From an uncultured Collinsella sp. (GTDB taxonomy: Bacteria > Actinomycetota > Coriobacteriia > Coriobacteriales > Coriobacteriaceae), in contig UQIY01000051.1 of NCBI GenBank assembly GCA_900541195.1, positions 1 through 13,467 on the forward strand: a stretch of 13,467 bases of DNA. Reading direction: 5' to 3'. Shown here one piece after another: positions 5,692-13,182 of this stretch. The position numbers and the translations under genes were made by a program. A model generated the notes under the pieces. That model made no database searches. It saw nothing but the letters and a program-made list of their open reading frames with translations, and had not been told where the DNA came from. Each line of letters starts with the position of its first letter. Positions within the stretch are counted from its first letter, which is position 1.

Positions 5692-7386
5692 ATGGACGCT
5701 ATCGTCAAATTCCTTGAAAAACACCAGGCTCTCTTCGACAAAATCTCAAAGAACATTTATCTGGTGGCGATTAAGGATGGCTTTCTCTCGAATATGCCAA
5801 TTGTGCTGTTCTCGAGCCTGTTCCTTCTTCTTTCGACGCTCCCTGCCTATGTAGGCATCGCGCTTCCGTCTGAGGTGCTGGATTTCTTTAATAAAATCTA
5901 TGCATATACCATGGGGCTTCTTGGCATTATGGTGGCCGGCACCACGGCGAGCTCACTTGCCATGTCGATGAACCGCCGCATGCCTTCGGGCAAATCTCTT
6001 AACCCCACCTCGTGCATGGTTTGCGCCATGTGCGGCATGTTCTTGCTATCGGTGACGAACGATGTTGTCTCGATTGGCGGAGCAGATACATCTGTTTTTG
6101 AAACCGGCTATATGGGAACCAAGGGTTTTCTCGCTGCGTTCGTATCCGCATTCTTGACCGTTAATATCTATAAGGTGTGCATTAGCCATAATGTGACGAT
6201 CAAGCTCCCCAAAGAGGTCCCTGGCGCTATTGCGCAGAGTTTTCGCGATATCTTTGCGTTTGGGTTTTCAATCCTTGCGTGCGCCGTTATCGATCTCGCG
6301 AGCCGTACGCTGCTTGCTGTGCCGTTCGCCAATTTGGTATCTGCCCTAATCTCGCCGCTGTTCTCCGCGGTCGACACCTATCCTGGCATGGCGCTTATCG
6401 AAGGCGCGGTCGCACTTTTCCAATTTATGGGTATTCACGGTGCTTCGGTTGTCATGAGCCCGATCAATGCTGCGCTCTACGGCAATACCGTTACCAATCT
6501 TGAGGTTTTCCAAGCAGGTGGACACCCGTCAATTGCTCTCACGCAGGACTTTACAAGCTTCATCGGCGGTCTGGGCGGTTCTGGCTGCACGTTCATCGTT
6601 CCTATTATCCTGATCATGTTTATGCGTTCCAAGCAGCTTAAAGCCATGGGCAAGGCATCGATTATCCCGGTGATTTTTGGAGTTAACGAGCCCGTTCTCT
6701 TCGGTATGCCGATCGTTCTCAATCCCTATATGTTCGTGCCCTTCCTAGCGGCTCCTATGGTCAACGCCATAATCGGTAAGTTTTTCATTGACGTAATTGG
6801 AATGAACGCCCCCATGTATACCATGCCGTGGGCGCTTCCCGGCCCAATCGGTGCATTTCTCACCACGGGTCTCGATCTACGTTCTCTCGTATTGATGGCA
6901 GTGCTGTTGGTCGTTGACTTTGTGATTTACTATCCGTTCTGCAAGGCGTATGACCATCAGCTTTGTTTGGAGGAGTCTGCAAAGGAAGCTGCAGGAACCT
7001 CGGATGCAGATGCTATTGCCGCACAAGAAAATGCCGCAAAAGCTCTGGAGGCGGTAAAGAGCAAGGCGGAGCAGATCCGCGTGCTTGTGCTTTGCCAGGG
7101 TGCCGGCACTTCAACTCTCTTGGCAAATGCTCTTCGCGAAGGTGCCGCTGCTAAGGGTATTGATCTGGTTTCTCAGTCCGGCGCGTACGGAAGCCACTAT
7201 GAGACAATGGATCAGTACAACGTGATTGTTCTGGCGCCCCAGGCACGCATGTACTATGACGCTATGAAGGCCGATACCGATCGCCTTGGAATTAAACTGC
7301 TCACCACAAGGGGCAAGCAGTATATCGACCTTACCAACGATCCCGAAGGTGCAATTGACTGGATCGTTCAGGAGCTGGCCAAATAG
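5692..7386 (+). CDS. PTS lactose/cellobiose-family EIICB permease, sugar unassigned
   Basis: This 564-residue membrane protein takes up and phosphorylates a sugar, probably a disaccharide. Residues 1-425 are the EIIC domain, with many hydrophobic segments and the family residues His249 (FMGIHG) and Glu333 (VNEPVLFG), matching the His and Glu that contact the sugar in the Bacillus cereus ChbC structure. After a charged Ala/Glu-rich linker (about 426-461) comes the EIIB domain, with the phosphorylated Cys468 in VLVLCQGAGTS. The C-then-B fusion is the LacE layout, and much of the chain, including the first ten residues, parallels the LacE at 10102-11880. Start 5692 has AAGGA six bases before it; an upstream ATG at 5662 has no such site. 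No EIIA or glycosidase is adjacent, so the substrate cannot be named. The divergent GntR operon probably regulates it. Confidence 0.92.
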   Translation: MDAIVKFLEKHQALFDKISKNIYLVAIKDGFLSNMPIVLFSSLFLLLSTLPAYVGIALPSEVLDFFNKIYAYTMGLLGIMVAGTTASSLAMSMNRRMPSGKSLNPTSCMVCAMCGMFLLSVTNDVVSIGGADTSVFETGYMGTKGFLAAFVSAFLTVNIYKVCISHNVTIKLPKEVPGAIAQSFRDIFAFGFSILACAVIDLASRTLLAVPFANLVSALISPLFSAVDTYPGMALIEGAVALFQFMGIHGASVVMSPINAALYGNTVTNLEVFQAGGHPSIALTQDFTSFIGGLGGSGCTFIVPIILIMFMRSKQLKAMGKASIIPVIFGVNEPVLFGMPIVLNPYMFVPFLAAPMVNAIIGKFFIDVIGMNAPMYTMPWALPGPIGAFLTTGLDLRSLVLMAVLLVVDFVIYYPFCKAYDHQLCLEESAKEAAGTSDADAIAAQENAAKALEAVKSKAEQIRVLVLCQGAGTSTLLANALREGAAAKGIDLVSQSGAYGSHYETMDQYNVIVLAPQARMYYDAMKADTDRLGIKLLTTRGKQYIDLTNDPEGAIDWIVQELAK

Positions 7387-7421
7387 CGGATGCACTTCGT
7401 CGTTGATCCGTCGGTGCGTAG

Positions 7422-7463
7422 TACGGCCTCGCAGCTTATTGAGCTGCGGGGCCGTATTTCGTT
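7422..7463 (+). terminator. Intrinsic terminator of the EIICB gene
   Basis: A 15-bp stem (7422-7436 with 7442-7456, including one T-G pair) with a 5-nt loop is followed by TTTCGTT, 36 bases past the stop codon. Confidence 0.8.
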
Positions 7464-7746
7464 GAGTATCTAATTGAGACAATGAGCGCAACCGTCGTGA
7501 GATCGCATTGGCGCTATCCGAGTCACCGACAAACTGTCTTCCATCTATGTGACCCAAAGGTCATCTCCGCTAGGCCGACGATGCAAATGACTCTGCTTCC
7601 TTTGGGTCCGAACGGGACATTGGCTCGCCCTTGCCAAATCCCACGAAGATAGAACTCGATTTGCTCGTGGCGCATGCATCAAAGAGTTTTTGATCAAGGT
7701 GCGCCTTCTCAACGCATTGATTCAAAACAAATATTCAGTTTGTGGG
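7464..7746. other. Gene-free stretch with small inverted repeats and possible coding remnants
   Basis: No complete gene is visible. GACCCAAAGG (7551-7560) is inverted at 7599-7608. A two-tier hairpin lies at 7669-7705: GGCGCA/TGCGCC outside and ATCAAA/TTTGAT inside, with a 5-nt loop; it may end transcripts of the toxin operon. Plus-strand frames from about 7600 to 7760 stay open and give protein-like sequence (for example IKEFLIKVRLLNALIQ, around 7678-7725), but without start or ribosome site. This may be a decayed gene end or a dispersed repeat. Confidence 0.35.
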
Positions 7747-8052
7747 CTAGACCAGGCGGGCGTAGTCCTGTGACTGATGAAAGATGTGGGCGATATAGAT
7801 TGTTTCGTGCTCAAACTTGTATAGACACACGTAGTTGTTGACGGGAAACGATCGGTAATTACGTGCCGCCAGCTCTTGCATGTGCGAGAGGGGACGTAAA
7901 AGAGGCTGCTCGCGAAGCAGATCAAGCTGATATTCAAACTCAGCGACAAAATTGCCTGCTGCACGCGGATTCTTGAGGATTTGAGCAAGGTATCCGACAA
8001 TACTCTCGTACTCATACCGCGCGCTTTTGAGGATTACGACGTTATAGGTCAT
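7747..8052 (-). CDS. RelE/ParE-superfamily toxin
   Basis: This 101-residue protein has the RelE/ParE pattern: an N-terminal strand and helices (YNVVILKSARYEYESIVGYL, 3-22), a central LRPLSHM...NYRSFPVNNYVCLYKF stretch (52-80) and the C-terminal strand block IYIAHIFHQSQDYARLV (85-101). RelE members cut mRNA on the ribosome and ParE members poison gyrase; which applies cannot be told from the sequence. ATG 8052 was chosen over 8115 because it sits on the conserved N-terminus and overlaps the antitoxin's end by 11 bases, implying translational coupling. The extra residues of the longer frame are only antitoxin sequence read in another frame. Confidence 0.88.
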   Translation of the reverse strand: MTYNVVILKSARYEYESIVGYLAQILKNPRAAGNFVAEFEYQLDLLREQPLLRPLSHMQELAARNYRSFPVNNYVCLYKFEHETIYIAHIFHQSQDYARLV

Positions 8053-8308
8053 ATTTGTCTCGTATCGAAGCCGCGAAGGATTCGTAGTCGCTGTAGTCGC
8101 CTTGCGATATTTCATCTTCTGCCATCATCATGCGAGACAGCAGTTTTGCCTTGGCGATTTCTTCTTGCATGAGGCGATACTGGTCGCTGCTGATGCAGTG
8201 CATGGCCTCGTAGCCGTTCTTAGTTACGGTGACGTCGCGCTCAGACTCAACAAGCGTGGTGAATGCAGCAGTGTCCTTCATATCTCGGACGGGCACACAA
8301 GCTGACAT
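8042..8308 (-). CDS. Phd/YefM-family antitoxin
   Basis: This 88-residue protein has the Phd/YefM N-terminal DNA-binding fold: VPVRDMKDTAAFTTLVESERDVTVTKNGYEAMHCIS spans residues 5-40, with the hallmark V-T-K-N-G-Y turn (27-33). The acidic C-terminal tail (about 50-88) is the usual toxin-binding part. ATG 8308 follows a near-perfect AGGAGGT four bases upstream; an in-frame ATG at 8344 is rejected. The gene precedes and overlaps the toxin, the normal order for this type II system. The antitoxin would neutralise the toxin and, with it, repress the operon. Confidence 0.9.
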   Translation of the reverse strand: MSACVPVRDMKDTAAFTTLVESERDVTVTKNGYEAMHCISSDQYRLMQEEIAKAKLLSRMMMAEDEISQGDYSDYESFAASIRDKYDL

Positions 8309-8334
8309 GGGTACCTCCTTTGCGTTGGGACACA

Positions 8335-8350
8335 ATTGTACCACGGTATA
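8335..8350 (-). promoter_or_regulatory. Toxin-antitoxin operon -10 and possible autoregulatory site
   Basis: On the minus strand TACAAT (8340-8335) is a good -10 about 27 bases before the antitoxin start. Short palindromes, ACAATTGT (8332-8339) and TACCACGGTA (8339-8348), overlap it, as expected for autoregulation by the antitoxin. No good -35 is seen. Confidence 0.35.
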
Positions 8351-8373
8351 TTAAAACGTCGGCGTCGTCGAAT

Positions 8374-8432
8374 TATCTCAATCTGTAACAGTTGGGAGTA
8401 GAAAACCGGGTTAGATGTTACAGATCGAGATA
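8374..8432. repeat. Palindromic repeat, copy B (first of a pair)
   Basis: Arms 8374-8390 and 8416-8432 (TATCTCAATCTGTAACA with its inverse, one mismatch) around a 25-nt loop. It lies upstream of the antitoxin gene and downstream of lacG. Confidence 0.85.
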
Positions 8433-8448
8433 TTCTGCTTCGGGCTAC

Positions 8449-8517
8449 CCGTTTGTCTCGATCTGTAACAGGTAGGACCGAAAATCCCTGCTAGATGTTA
8501 CAGATCGAGACAAACGG
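8449..8517. repeat. Palindromic repeat, copy C (second of a pair)
   Basis: The longest and most perfect copy: 22-bp arms (8449-8470 and 8496-8517) without mismatch, 25-nt loop. The aligned arm start is 80 bp after that of copy B. Confidence 0.88.
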
Positions 8518-8533
8518 TCTGCTCGGGCCGAGC

Positions 8534-8581
8534 CAAAACAAAAAGGCCGCATACGAACCGGTTTGGGATTCGTATGCGGCC
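8534..8581 (-). terminator. Intrinsic terminator of the lacE-lacG operon
   Basis: A perfect 13-bp stem (8545-8557 with 8569-8581), 11-nt loop, then TTTTTGTTTTGG on the minus strand, 22 bases past the lacG stop. Confidence 0.9.
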
Positions 8582-8603
8582 GACAGGGAGTATGCGGCGG
8601 AAA

Positions 8604-10025
8604 CTAGGCCATGAGCAGGCCGGTCTCCGCGACGTTCTTGTACCAGTACGCGCTTGCCTTGGGATAGCGCTTCTGGGTCTCAAAGTCGATGTAGAACAGG
8701 CCGTAGCGCTTGTTATAGCCGTTGGTCCAGGAGAACTGGTCCTGCAGCGACCACACAAAGTAGCCGTCGACGTTCACACCGCCGTCGATCGCCTTGAGGA
8801 TCCACGCGAGATGCTGGCGCATGTAATCGATGCGAGGGGCGTCGTCGATAAAGCCGTCCTCAAAGTCGTCCTTATAGCCCATGCCGTTCTCGGTGATGTA
8901 GATCTTTTTGTAGTTGGGGTAATCGTTCTTAATGCGGAGCAACAGGTCGTACAGGCCCTCGGGATAGATGATCCAGTCCCAATCGGTCGTGGGAACGCCT
9001 TCGCGCACGCATGCCTCGCCCACGCCCTTGAGGAACCAGCGCGAGGAGCCCTTGTCGCCGGTGCCATTGTGGTTGATGTCGTTTTCGCCCTCGGCGGCAC
9101 GCAGAAACTGGCACTTGTAGGTGTTGACGCCCAGGCAATCGTTGTAGGGGAGCGCGGCGGTCAACGCGGCGATGTCCTCGTCGCGAACGTCGAGCTCGCC
9201 GCCGGCGATATGGGCCAGCTTGGTCGCAGCCTCCATGGTGTCGGCTGCATAGTGGCCGCGGAAGGTGGCGTCGAGTACCCAGCGGTTGTTGATGACGTCG
9301 GCCATGCGGGCGGCCTCGCAGTCGGCAGCGCTGTTGGGGTCGAGAGGATACTTGGGCTCCAGGTTCTGGACAATGCCGATCTCGCCCTTAAAGCCGCCCT
9401 CATGGAAGGCGACGACAGCCTTGGCGTGGGCCACCATCATGTTGTGCATGAGCTGGAAGGCCTTGTCCAGGCGGTACTTCTCGCCGTGCGGCCAGTTGCC
9501 GACGATAAAGCTGCCCTCGGCGGTTGCGGGAATCTCGTTAAACGTGAACCAGTGCTTGACCTCGGTGAACTCGGCAAAGCAGAACTTGGCGTACTCGACA
9601 AAGGCATCGATGGTCGTGCGCGTCAAGAAGCCCTCGCCGCCGTCCTGGTAAAAGGCCTCGGGCGTATCGAAGTGATCGAGCGTGACATAGGGGATGACGC
9701 CGGCATTGTTGCAGGTGGCAAAAAGCTCGTGATAGAAGGCGACGCCCTCGGGGTTAATCTCGCCGGTGCCGTTGGGGAAGATGCGGCTCCAAGCGATGGA
9801 GACGCGGATGCCGTTGATGCCGAAGCGCTGGCACAGGTCGATATCGACCGGATACTTGTTGTAGAAATCGCTTGCGGGGTCGGGGGAGAAGCGACCCTGA
9901 GCAGCCAGGAAATCGTCCCAGGGCACTTTGCCCTTGCCGTGCGTACGGGTCTCGCCCTCAACCTGGTAAGCGGCGGTGGCGCCGCCAAACACAAAGCCGT
10001 CGGGGAACTGCATGGGGTTGGTCAT
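8604..10025 (-). CDS. lacG: 6-phospho-beta-galactosidase (GH1)
   Basis: This cytoplasmic enzyme hydrolyses lactose 6'-phosphate, delivered by the lactose PTS, to galactose 6-phosphate and glucose. The 473-residue chain follows the Lactococcus LacG sequence nearly end to end (that enzyme is about 468 residues). FIFGGATAAYQ-type start, TFNEIP with the acid/base Glu164, and YITENG with the nucleophile Glu379 are all present. The phosphate pocket is seen as Ser432, Lys439 and Tyr441 in the FSWTNGYNKRYG block. Trp433 in that block is the residue of LacG linked to galactoside preference, which favours phospho-galactosidase over phospho-glucosidase. The start has AAAGGA seven bases before the ATG. 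It follows lacE on the same strand, with a 76-bp gap, and ends in a strong terminator. Confidence 0.95.
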   Translation of the reverse strand: MTNPMQFPDGFVFGGATAAYQVEGETRTHGKGKVPWDDFLAAQGRFSPDPASDFYNKYPVDIDLCQRFGINGIRVSIAWSRIFPNGTGEINPEGVAFYHELFATCNNAGVIPYVTLDHFDTPEAFYQDGGEGFLTRTTIDAFVEYAKFCFAEFTEVKHWFTFNEIPATAEGSFIVGNWPHGEKYRLDKAFQLMHNMMVAHAKAVVAFHEGGFKGEIGIVQNLEPKYPLDPNSAADCEAARMADVINNRWVLDATFRGHYAADTMEAATKLAHIAGGELDVRDEDIAALTAALPYNDCLGVNTYKCQFLRAAEGENDINHNGTGDKGSSRWFLKGVGEACVREGVPTTDWDWIIYPEGLYDLLLRIKNDYPNYKKIYITENGMGYKDDFEDGFIDDAPRIDYMRQHLAWILKAIDGGVNVDGYFVWSLQDQFSWTNGYNKRYGLFYIDFETQKRYPKASAYWYKNVAETGLLMA

Positions 10026-10059
10026 GAGTCATCCTTTCTGTGGGATACGAATAGGGAGA

Positions 10060-10086
10060 GGTGCCCGAACTGGGGATCCGGGCACC
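10060..10086 (-). other. Intercistronic hairpin between lacE and lacG
   Basis: GGTGCCCG (10060-10067) pairs with CGGGCACC (10079-10086). There is no T-tract on the minus strand, so it is more likely to stabilise or process the lacE message, or tune lacG expression, than to terminate. Confidence 0.5.
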
Positions 10087-10101
10087 AACAGAGGGAGGAA
10101 A

Positions 10102-11880
10102 CTAGTCGAGGTTCTCGCGGAGCCACTTGATAGCGCCAGCGGGGTCGCGAGTAAGGTCGATATATTCCTTACCGCGCGGGGCGAGCAGCTTAATGCCCAG
10201 GCGATCGGTGTCGGCCTTCATGTCGTTGTAGTAGCTACGAACCTGCGGGGCAAGCACGATAACGTCGTACTGATCCATGATGGCAGTGTGCTGGCCATAG
10301 GCGCCTGCGGAGGAAGCGATGTTCTCTCCGGTCTGTGCGGCGCCTTCCTTGATGGCGTTGGCGAGCATGGCAGAGGTGCCAGCGCCGGCGCACAGGACGA
10401 GGACCTTCAGGCCGTCGACATCCTTCTCGGCGGATGCTTCGGCGGCGGGCTCGGGCTGATCGGCGACAGGCTTGCTGTCGGTGGCGGCAACGGTTGCCTC
10501 GACGGAAGCGGCGGTCTGCTCGACAGCGGGCGCAGGGGCGTTGGCGGCGATGGTGGCAGCACCATCGGACTCGAGACCCAGCTCGGCGGCGCGCTCGGCT
10601 TCCTGGTCGCAGAGCAGCTTATCGTATGCCTTCAAGAACGGCAGGTAGATGATGGCGTCCAGCAAGATGATGATCGCGACAAATACCAGGGCAATAAGCT
10701 GGAAGTTCGTGGTGATGAAGATGCCGATGGGGGCGGGGGTGGCCCAAGGCACCACGAAGGAGAAGCCGTTCATGCCCACGTTATCGATAAAGAACTTGGC
10801 AACACTCACGTTGACGCAGCCGGCGGCAACAAAGGGGATGAGCATGTAGGGGTTAAGGATCATCGGCGCGCCAAAGAGCAGCGGCTCGTTGACGGCGAAG
10901 GCAACAGGGACAATCGAGGCCTTACCGACGGCTTTGAGCTGCTTGGACTTCATAAAGAGAATCAGCAGAAGCGGCACGATGAACGTGGCGCCGGTGCCGC
11001 CGAACTCACCCACGAGCGACATGTTAAAGGTGAGGGAGTGGGCGGGGTGGCCGCCTGCCAACAGAACCTGCAGATTCTCGGCCTGGTTGGCAAGACGGAT
11101 GGGGTCGATGCCCGGCTGGACGATCGAGGGGCCGTGGACGCCGATGAACCAGAAGAACGCGGTGGCTGCCTGGATAAGGATAAGGCCAGGATAGGTTTCT
11201 GCAGCGGTAAAGAGCGGGGAAAGCAGTTTAATAAGCAGCTCGGAGAACGGAACGCCCATGAGGTTGCGCACGACGACATCGATGATGCCGCAGATGATGA
11301 CGGCGCCGCCAAAGGGGATAATGTCGCGGAAGTTCTGAGCGATGGCGCCCGGGACCTCCTTGGGCAGCTTAATGGTCAGATCGCGCGAGACGCAGAATTT
11401 ATAGACCCACACGGTAATGAACGCTGCGATATAGGCTGAGAACAGACCGCGCGTGCCCATGCTGGTGCAATCGAAGACCGAAAGTTCGGAGCCGTTGAAC
11501 TTGGTGGTGAACTGCGTAACGGCGAGCAGCAGCATGCTGCACTGGGCGGCCACCATGGTGGAACCGTCGTTGAGCACTTTGCCGGCGGGCATACGACGGT
11601 TCATGGATGCCGTGAAGTTCTTGGCAGTGGTGCCGGCAACCATGATGCCCATAACGCCCATGGTGAAGTTGTACAGCTTGTTGCACCAGTCGATGAGCGG
11701 CTGGGGCAGCGTGATGCCAACTACGCCGGGAAGCGTGGCAATCAGCAGGAAAATCGAAGAGGTGAGGACGATGGGCATGCACCCAAGGAATCCGTCCTTG
11801 ATGGCCTGGAGGTAGACGTTCCTCGAGATCTTCTCAAAGAACGGTTGATGCTTTTCGAGCATCTTTACGATGGCGTCCAT
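10102..11880 (-). CDS. lacE: PTS lactose-specific EIICB permease
   Basis: This 592-residue membrane protein imports lactose and phosphorylates it. Residues 1-425 are the multi-spanning EIIC domain, with His249 (FIGVHG) and Glu332 (VNEPLLFG). Residues about 490-592 are the EIIB domain, with the phosphocysteine Cys497 in VLVLCAGAGTS. The linker (about 426-489) is rich in Ala, Pro and Glu and about 29 residues longer than in the EIICB protein at 5692-7386. Lactose is assigned because lacG follows directly and the C-B domain order is that of LacE. AAAGGAG lies just before the ATG. No lacF (EIIA) is in the window, so EIIA must come from elsewhere. It is divergent from a LacI-family gene, with an operator between. 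Confidence 0.92.
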   Translation of the reverse strand: MDAIVKMLEKHQPFFEKISRNVYLQAIKDGFLGCMPIVLTSSIFLLIATLPGVVGITLPQPLIDWCNKLYNFTMGVMGIMVAGTTAKNFTASMNRRMPAGKVLNDGSTMVAAQCSMLLLAVTQFTTKFNGSELSVFDCTSMGTRGLFSAYIAAFITVWVYKFCVSRDLTIKLPKEVPGAIAQNFRDIIPFGGAVIICGIIDVVVRNLMGVPFSELLIKLLSPLFTAAETYPGLILIQAATAFFWFIGVHGPSIVQPGIDPIRLANQAENLQVLLAGGHPAHSLTFNMSLVGEFGGTGATFIVPLLLILFMKSKQLKAVGKASIVPVAFAVNEPLLFGAPMILNPYMLIPFVAAGCVNVSVAKFFIDNVGMNGFSFVVPWATPAPIGIFITTNFQLIALVFVAIIILLDAIIYLPFLKAYDKLLCDQEAERAAELGLESDGAATIAANAPAPAVEQTAASVEATVAATDSKPVADQPEPAAEASAEKDVDGLKVLVLCAGAGTSAMLANAIKEGAAQTGENIASSAGAYGQHTAIMDQYDVIVLAPQVRSYYNDMKADTDRLGIKLLAPRGKEYIDLTRDPAGAIKWLRENLD

Positions 11881-11956
11881 AGAGCTCCTTTGCTACTTGA
11901 TGCGCGATGCATGTGGATGGAACTGGTCGTCGATGGATGGTCAGGACTGCCCGGAA

Positions 11957-11977
11957 GCCTTCCTGTTTAAGGAAGGC
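11957..11977. other. Small perfect hairpin in the lacE leader region
   Basis: GCCTTCCT (11957-11964) pairs with AGGAAGGC (11970-11977) around a 5-nt loop. It overlaps the predicted lacE -10 region, so it could be a second regulator site or, if transcribed, a leader structure. No T-tract follows on either strand. Confidence 0.4.
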
Positions 11978-11981
11978 ATTG

Positions 11982-12005
11982 CGAAATGACAACGTTGTCA
12001 TTTCG
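11982..12005. promoter_or_regulatory. LacI-family operator (perfect 24-bp palindrome) over the lacE promoter
   Basis: The half-site CGAAATGACAAC (11982-11993) is followed directly by its exact inverse, with the central CG dinucleotide typical of LacI-family operators. The core TGACAACGTTGTCA also fits the cre consensus at 13 of 14 positions. On the minus strand TTGTCA (11992-11987) could serve as the lacE -35, with TAAACA 17 bases on (11969-11964) as a weak -10, so binding would block it. Confidence 0.75.
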
Positions 12006-12008
12006 TTA

Positions 12009-12026
12009 ATGACAACGTAAGACATT
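12009..12026. promoter_or_regulatory. Second, degenerate LacI-family operator
   Basis: ATGACAACG (12009-12017) repeats the left half of the 24-bp operator exactly and is followed by a poorly matched right half (TAAGACATT). Its centre is 23 bp from the first centre, about two helical turns, so two bound dimers would lie on the same DNA face. Confidence 0.5.
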
Positions 12027-12155
12027 CTTGGAAGAGCAACAAGGATATACGGGCGAGCGGTCGATATTGTCCGGTGAATGGTTGATTTATCAGTCAGGCA
12101 GGTAGTGTATGCTAGAACGCAAAAAACAAGCGATAGAGAACCGAGTGGAGAAGCA

Positions 12156-13166
12156 GTGGCAACGATGGACAAGAAAAACGTCTCGATGAACGATGTGGCG
12201 ATTGCCGCGGGTGTTTCTCTCAAGACGGTGTCGCGCGTGATCAACGAGCCCGATAGCGTGCGAGAGTCGACACGCGATAAGGTTCATTCGGCCATGGAGA
12301 CGCTCGGGTTTCGAGCCAACTTTGCCGCGCGTTCGCTCAAGTTGGGCCGTTACGGGTGCATCGGCGTGGTGATGTTTCACTTGTCGGGCGGTGCCGTGGA
12401 CATGATTGACGGTATCGCCGATGCCGCCGAAGAGCGAGGATTTGCTCTCACGATGATTAAGAAGCGCGCAGGGGAGAAGATGACCCTTGCCGAAGCGGCG
12501 CGTAGGATGTCGCAGCTGCCTGTTGATGGCATGATCTTCAACCTGCGCCAGATGGTCGATGACTTTGATACCTTTGAGGCGCCGAAAGACCTCAAGACGG
12601 TGATTATCACGCCGATGGAGCATCCTACCTGCTCCACCGTCAGTGACGACCAAGAGGGCGGCGCGCGTATGGCGTGCGAGTACTTTTTGGACCACGGTCA
12701 CAAGAACGTGTACTTCGTCTCTGGTAAGAAAGAGTCACTGTCGAGCCAGTGCCGTATGAAAGGTTGGCGTGCGGCACTCGAGGCGCGTGGCATTGAGCCG
12801 CCCGAGCCTCTGCAAGGCGATTGGAATGCGGATAGCGGCTATGCCGCGGGCCTTGTGCTTGCCGATAAACCCGATTGCACGGCGGTCCTCGCTGCTAACG
12901 ACTGCATGGCCAACGGCGTGATGATGGCTCTGCGTGACAGAGGACTCAGGGTGCCCGACGACGTGTCCGTGATCGGCTTTGACGACGAACTCTACAAGAC
13001 GATTCCCAACTCGATTCTGACGTCAGTGAAGTTTCGCCACCGCGAGCTGGGCATCCGTGCACTTAACGAGGTCGTCGCAGGTCTGGAAGCCCCGAGCTCC
13101 AGAAGCCGTACGCTTGTGTCGGGCGTGCTGGTCGAGCGTTCCAGCGTGAAGGACCTGCGGGCGTAG
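12156..13166 (+). CDS. LacI-family transcriptional regulator of the lacEG operon
   Basis: This 336-residue protein is a standard LacI/GalR regulator. The N-terminal helix-turn-helix is at 11-35 (MNDVAIAAGVSLKTVSRVIN, then EPDSV), and the hinge helix is ARSLKLGRYG (58-67). A periplasmic-binding-protein-like sensor domain follows from about 68 to 330, with GGARMA, DCMANGVMMAL and VIGFDDE blocks. The GTG start at 12156 is chosen because GGAG lies five bases before it. The ATG at 12165 has no such site, and an ATG at 12078 would add 26 residues unlike the family. It is divergent from lacE, with the 24-bp operator between, so it most likely controls lacEG. Lactobacillales lactose-PTS operons more often use a DeoR-type LacR, so the pairing here differs. 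The effector is not known. Confidence 0.92.
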   Translation: MATMDKKNVSMNDVAIAAGVSLKTVSRVINEPDSVRESTRDKVHSAMETLGFRANFAARSLKLGRYGCIGVVMFHLSGGAVDMIDGIADAAEERGFALTMIKKRAGEKMTLAEAARRMSQLPVDGMIFNLRQMVDDFDTFEAPKDLKTVIITPMEHPTCSTVSDDQEGGARMACEYFLDHGHKNVYFVSGKKESLSSQCRMKGWRAALEARGIEPPEPLQGDWNADSGYAAGLVLADKPDCTAVLAANDCMANGVMMALRDRGLRVPDDVSVIGFDDELYKTIPNSILTSVKFRHRELGIRALNEVVAGLEAPSSRSRTLVSGVLVERSSVKDLRA

Positions 13167-13182
13167 ACGTGCTCGGCTCGTT

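Noticed and set aside
8574..10130. A 518-codon plus-strand frame, longer than the gene opposite
   Set aside because: It is antisense to lacG, whose product matches GH1 from end to end, and has no family motifs of its own. It also crosses the lacG-lacE gap and its hairpin.
9976..11439. A 487-codon plus-strand frame rich in Gly, Asp and Val
   Set aside because: It is antisense to lacE; the composition is what the reverse complement of a membrane protein's codons gives.
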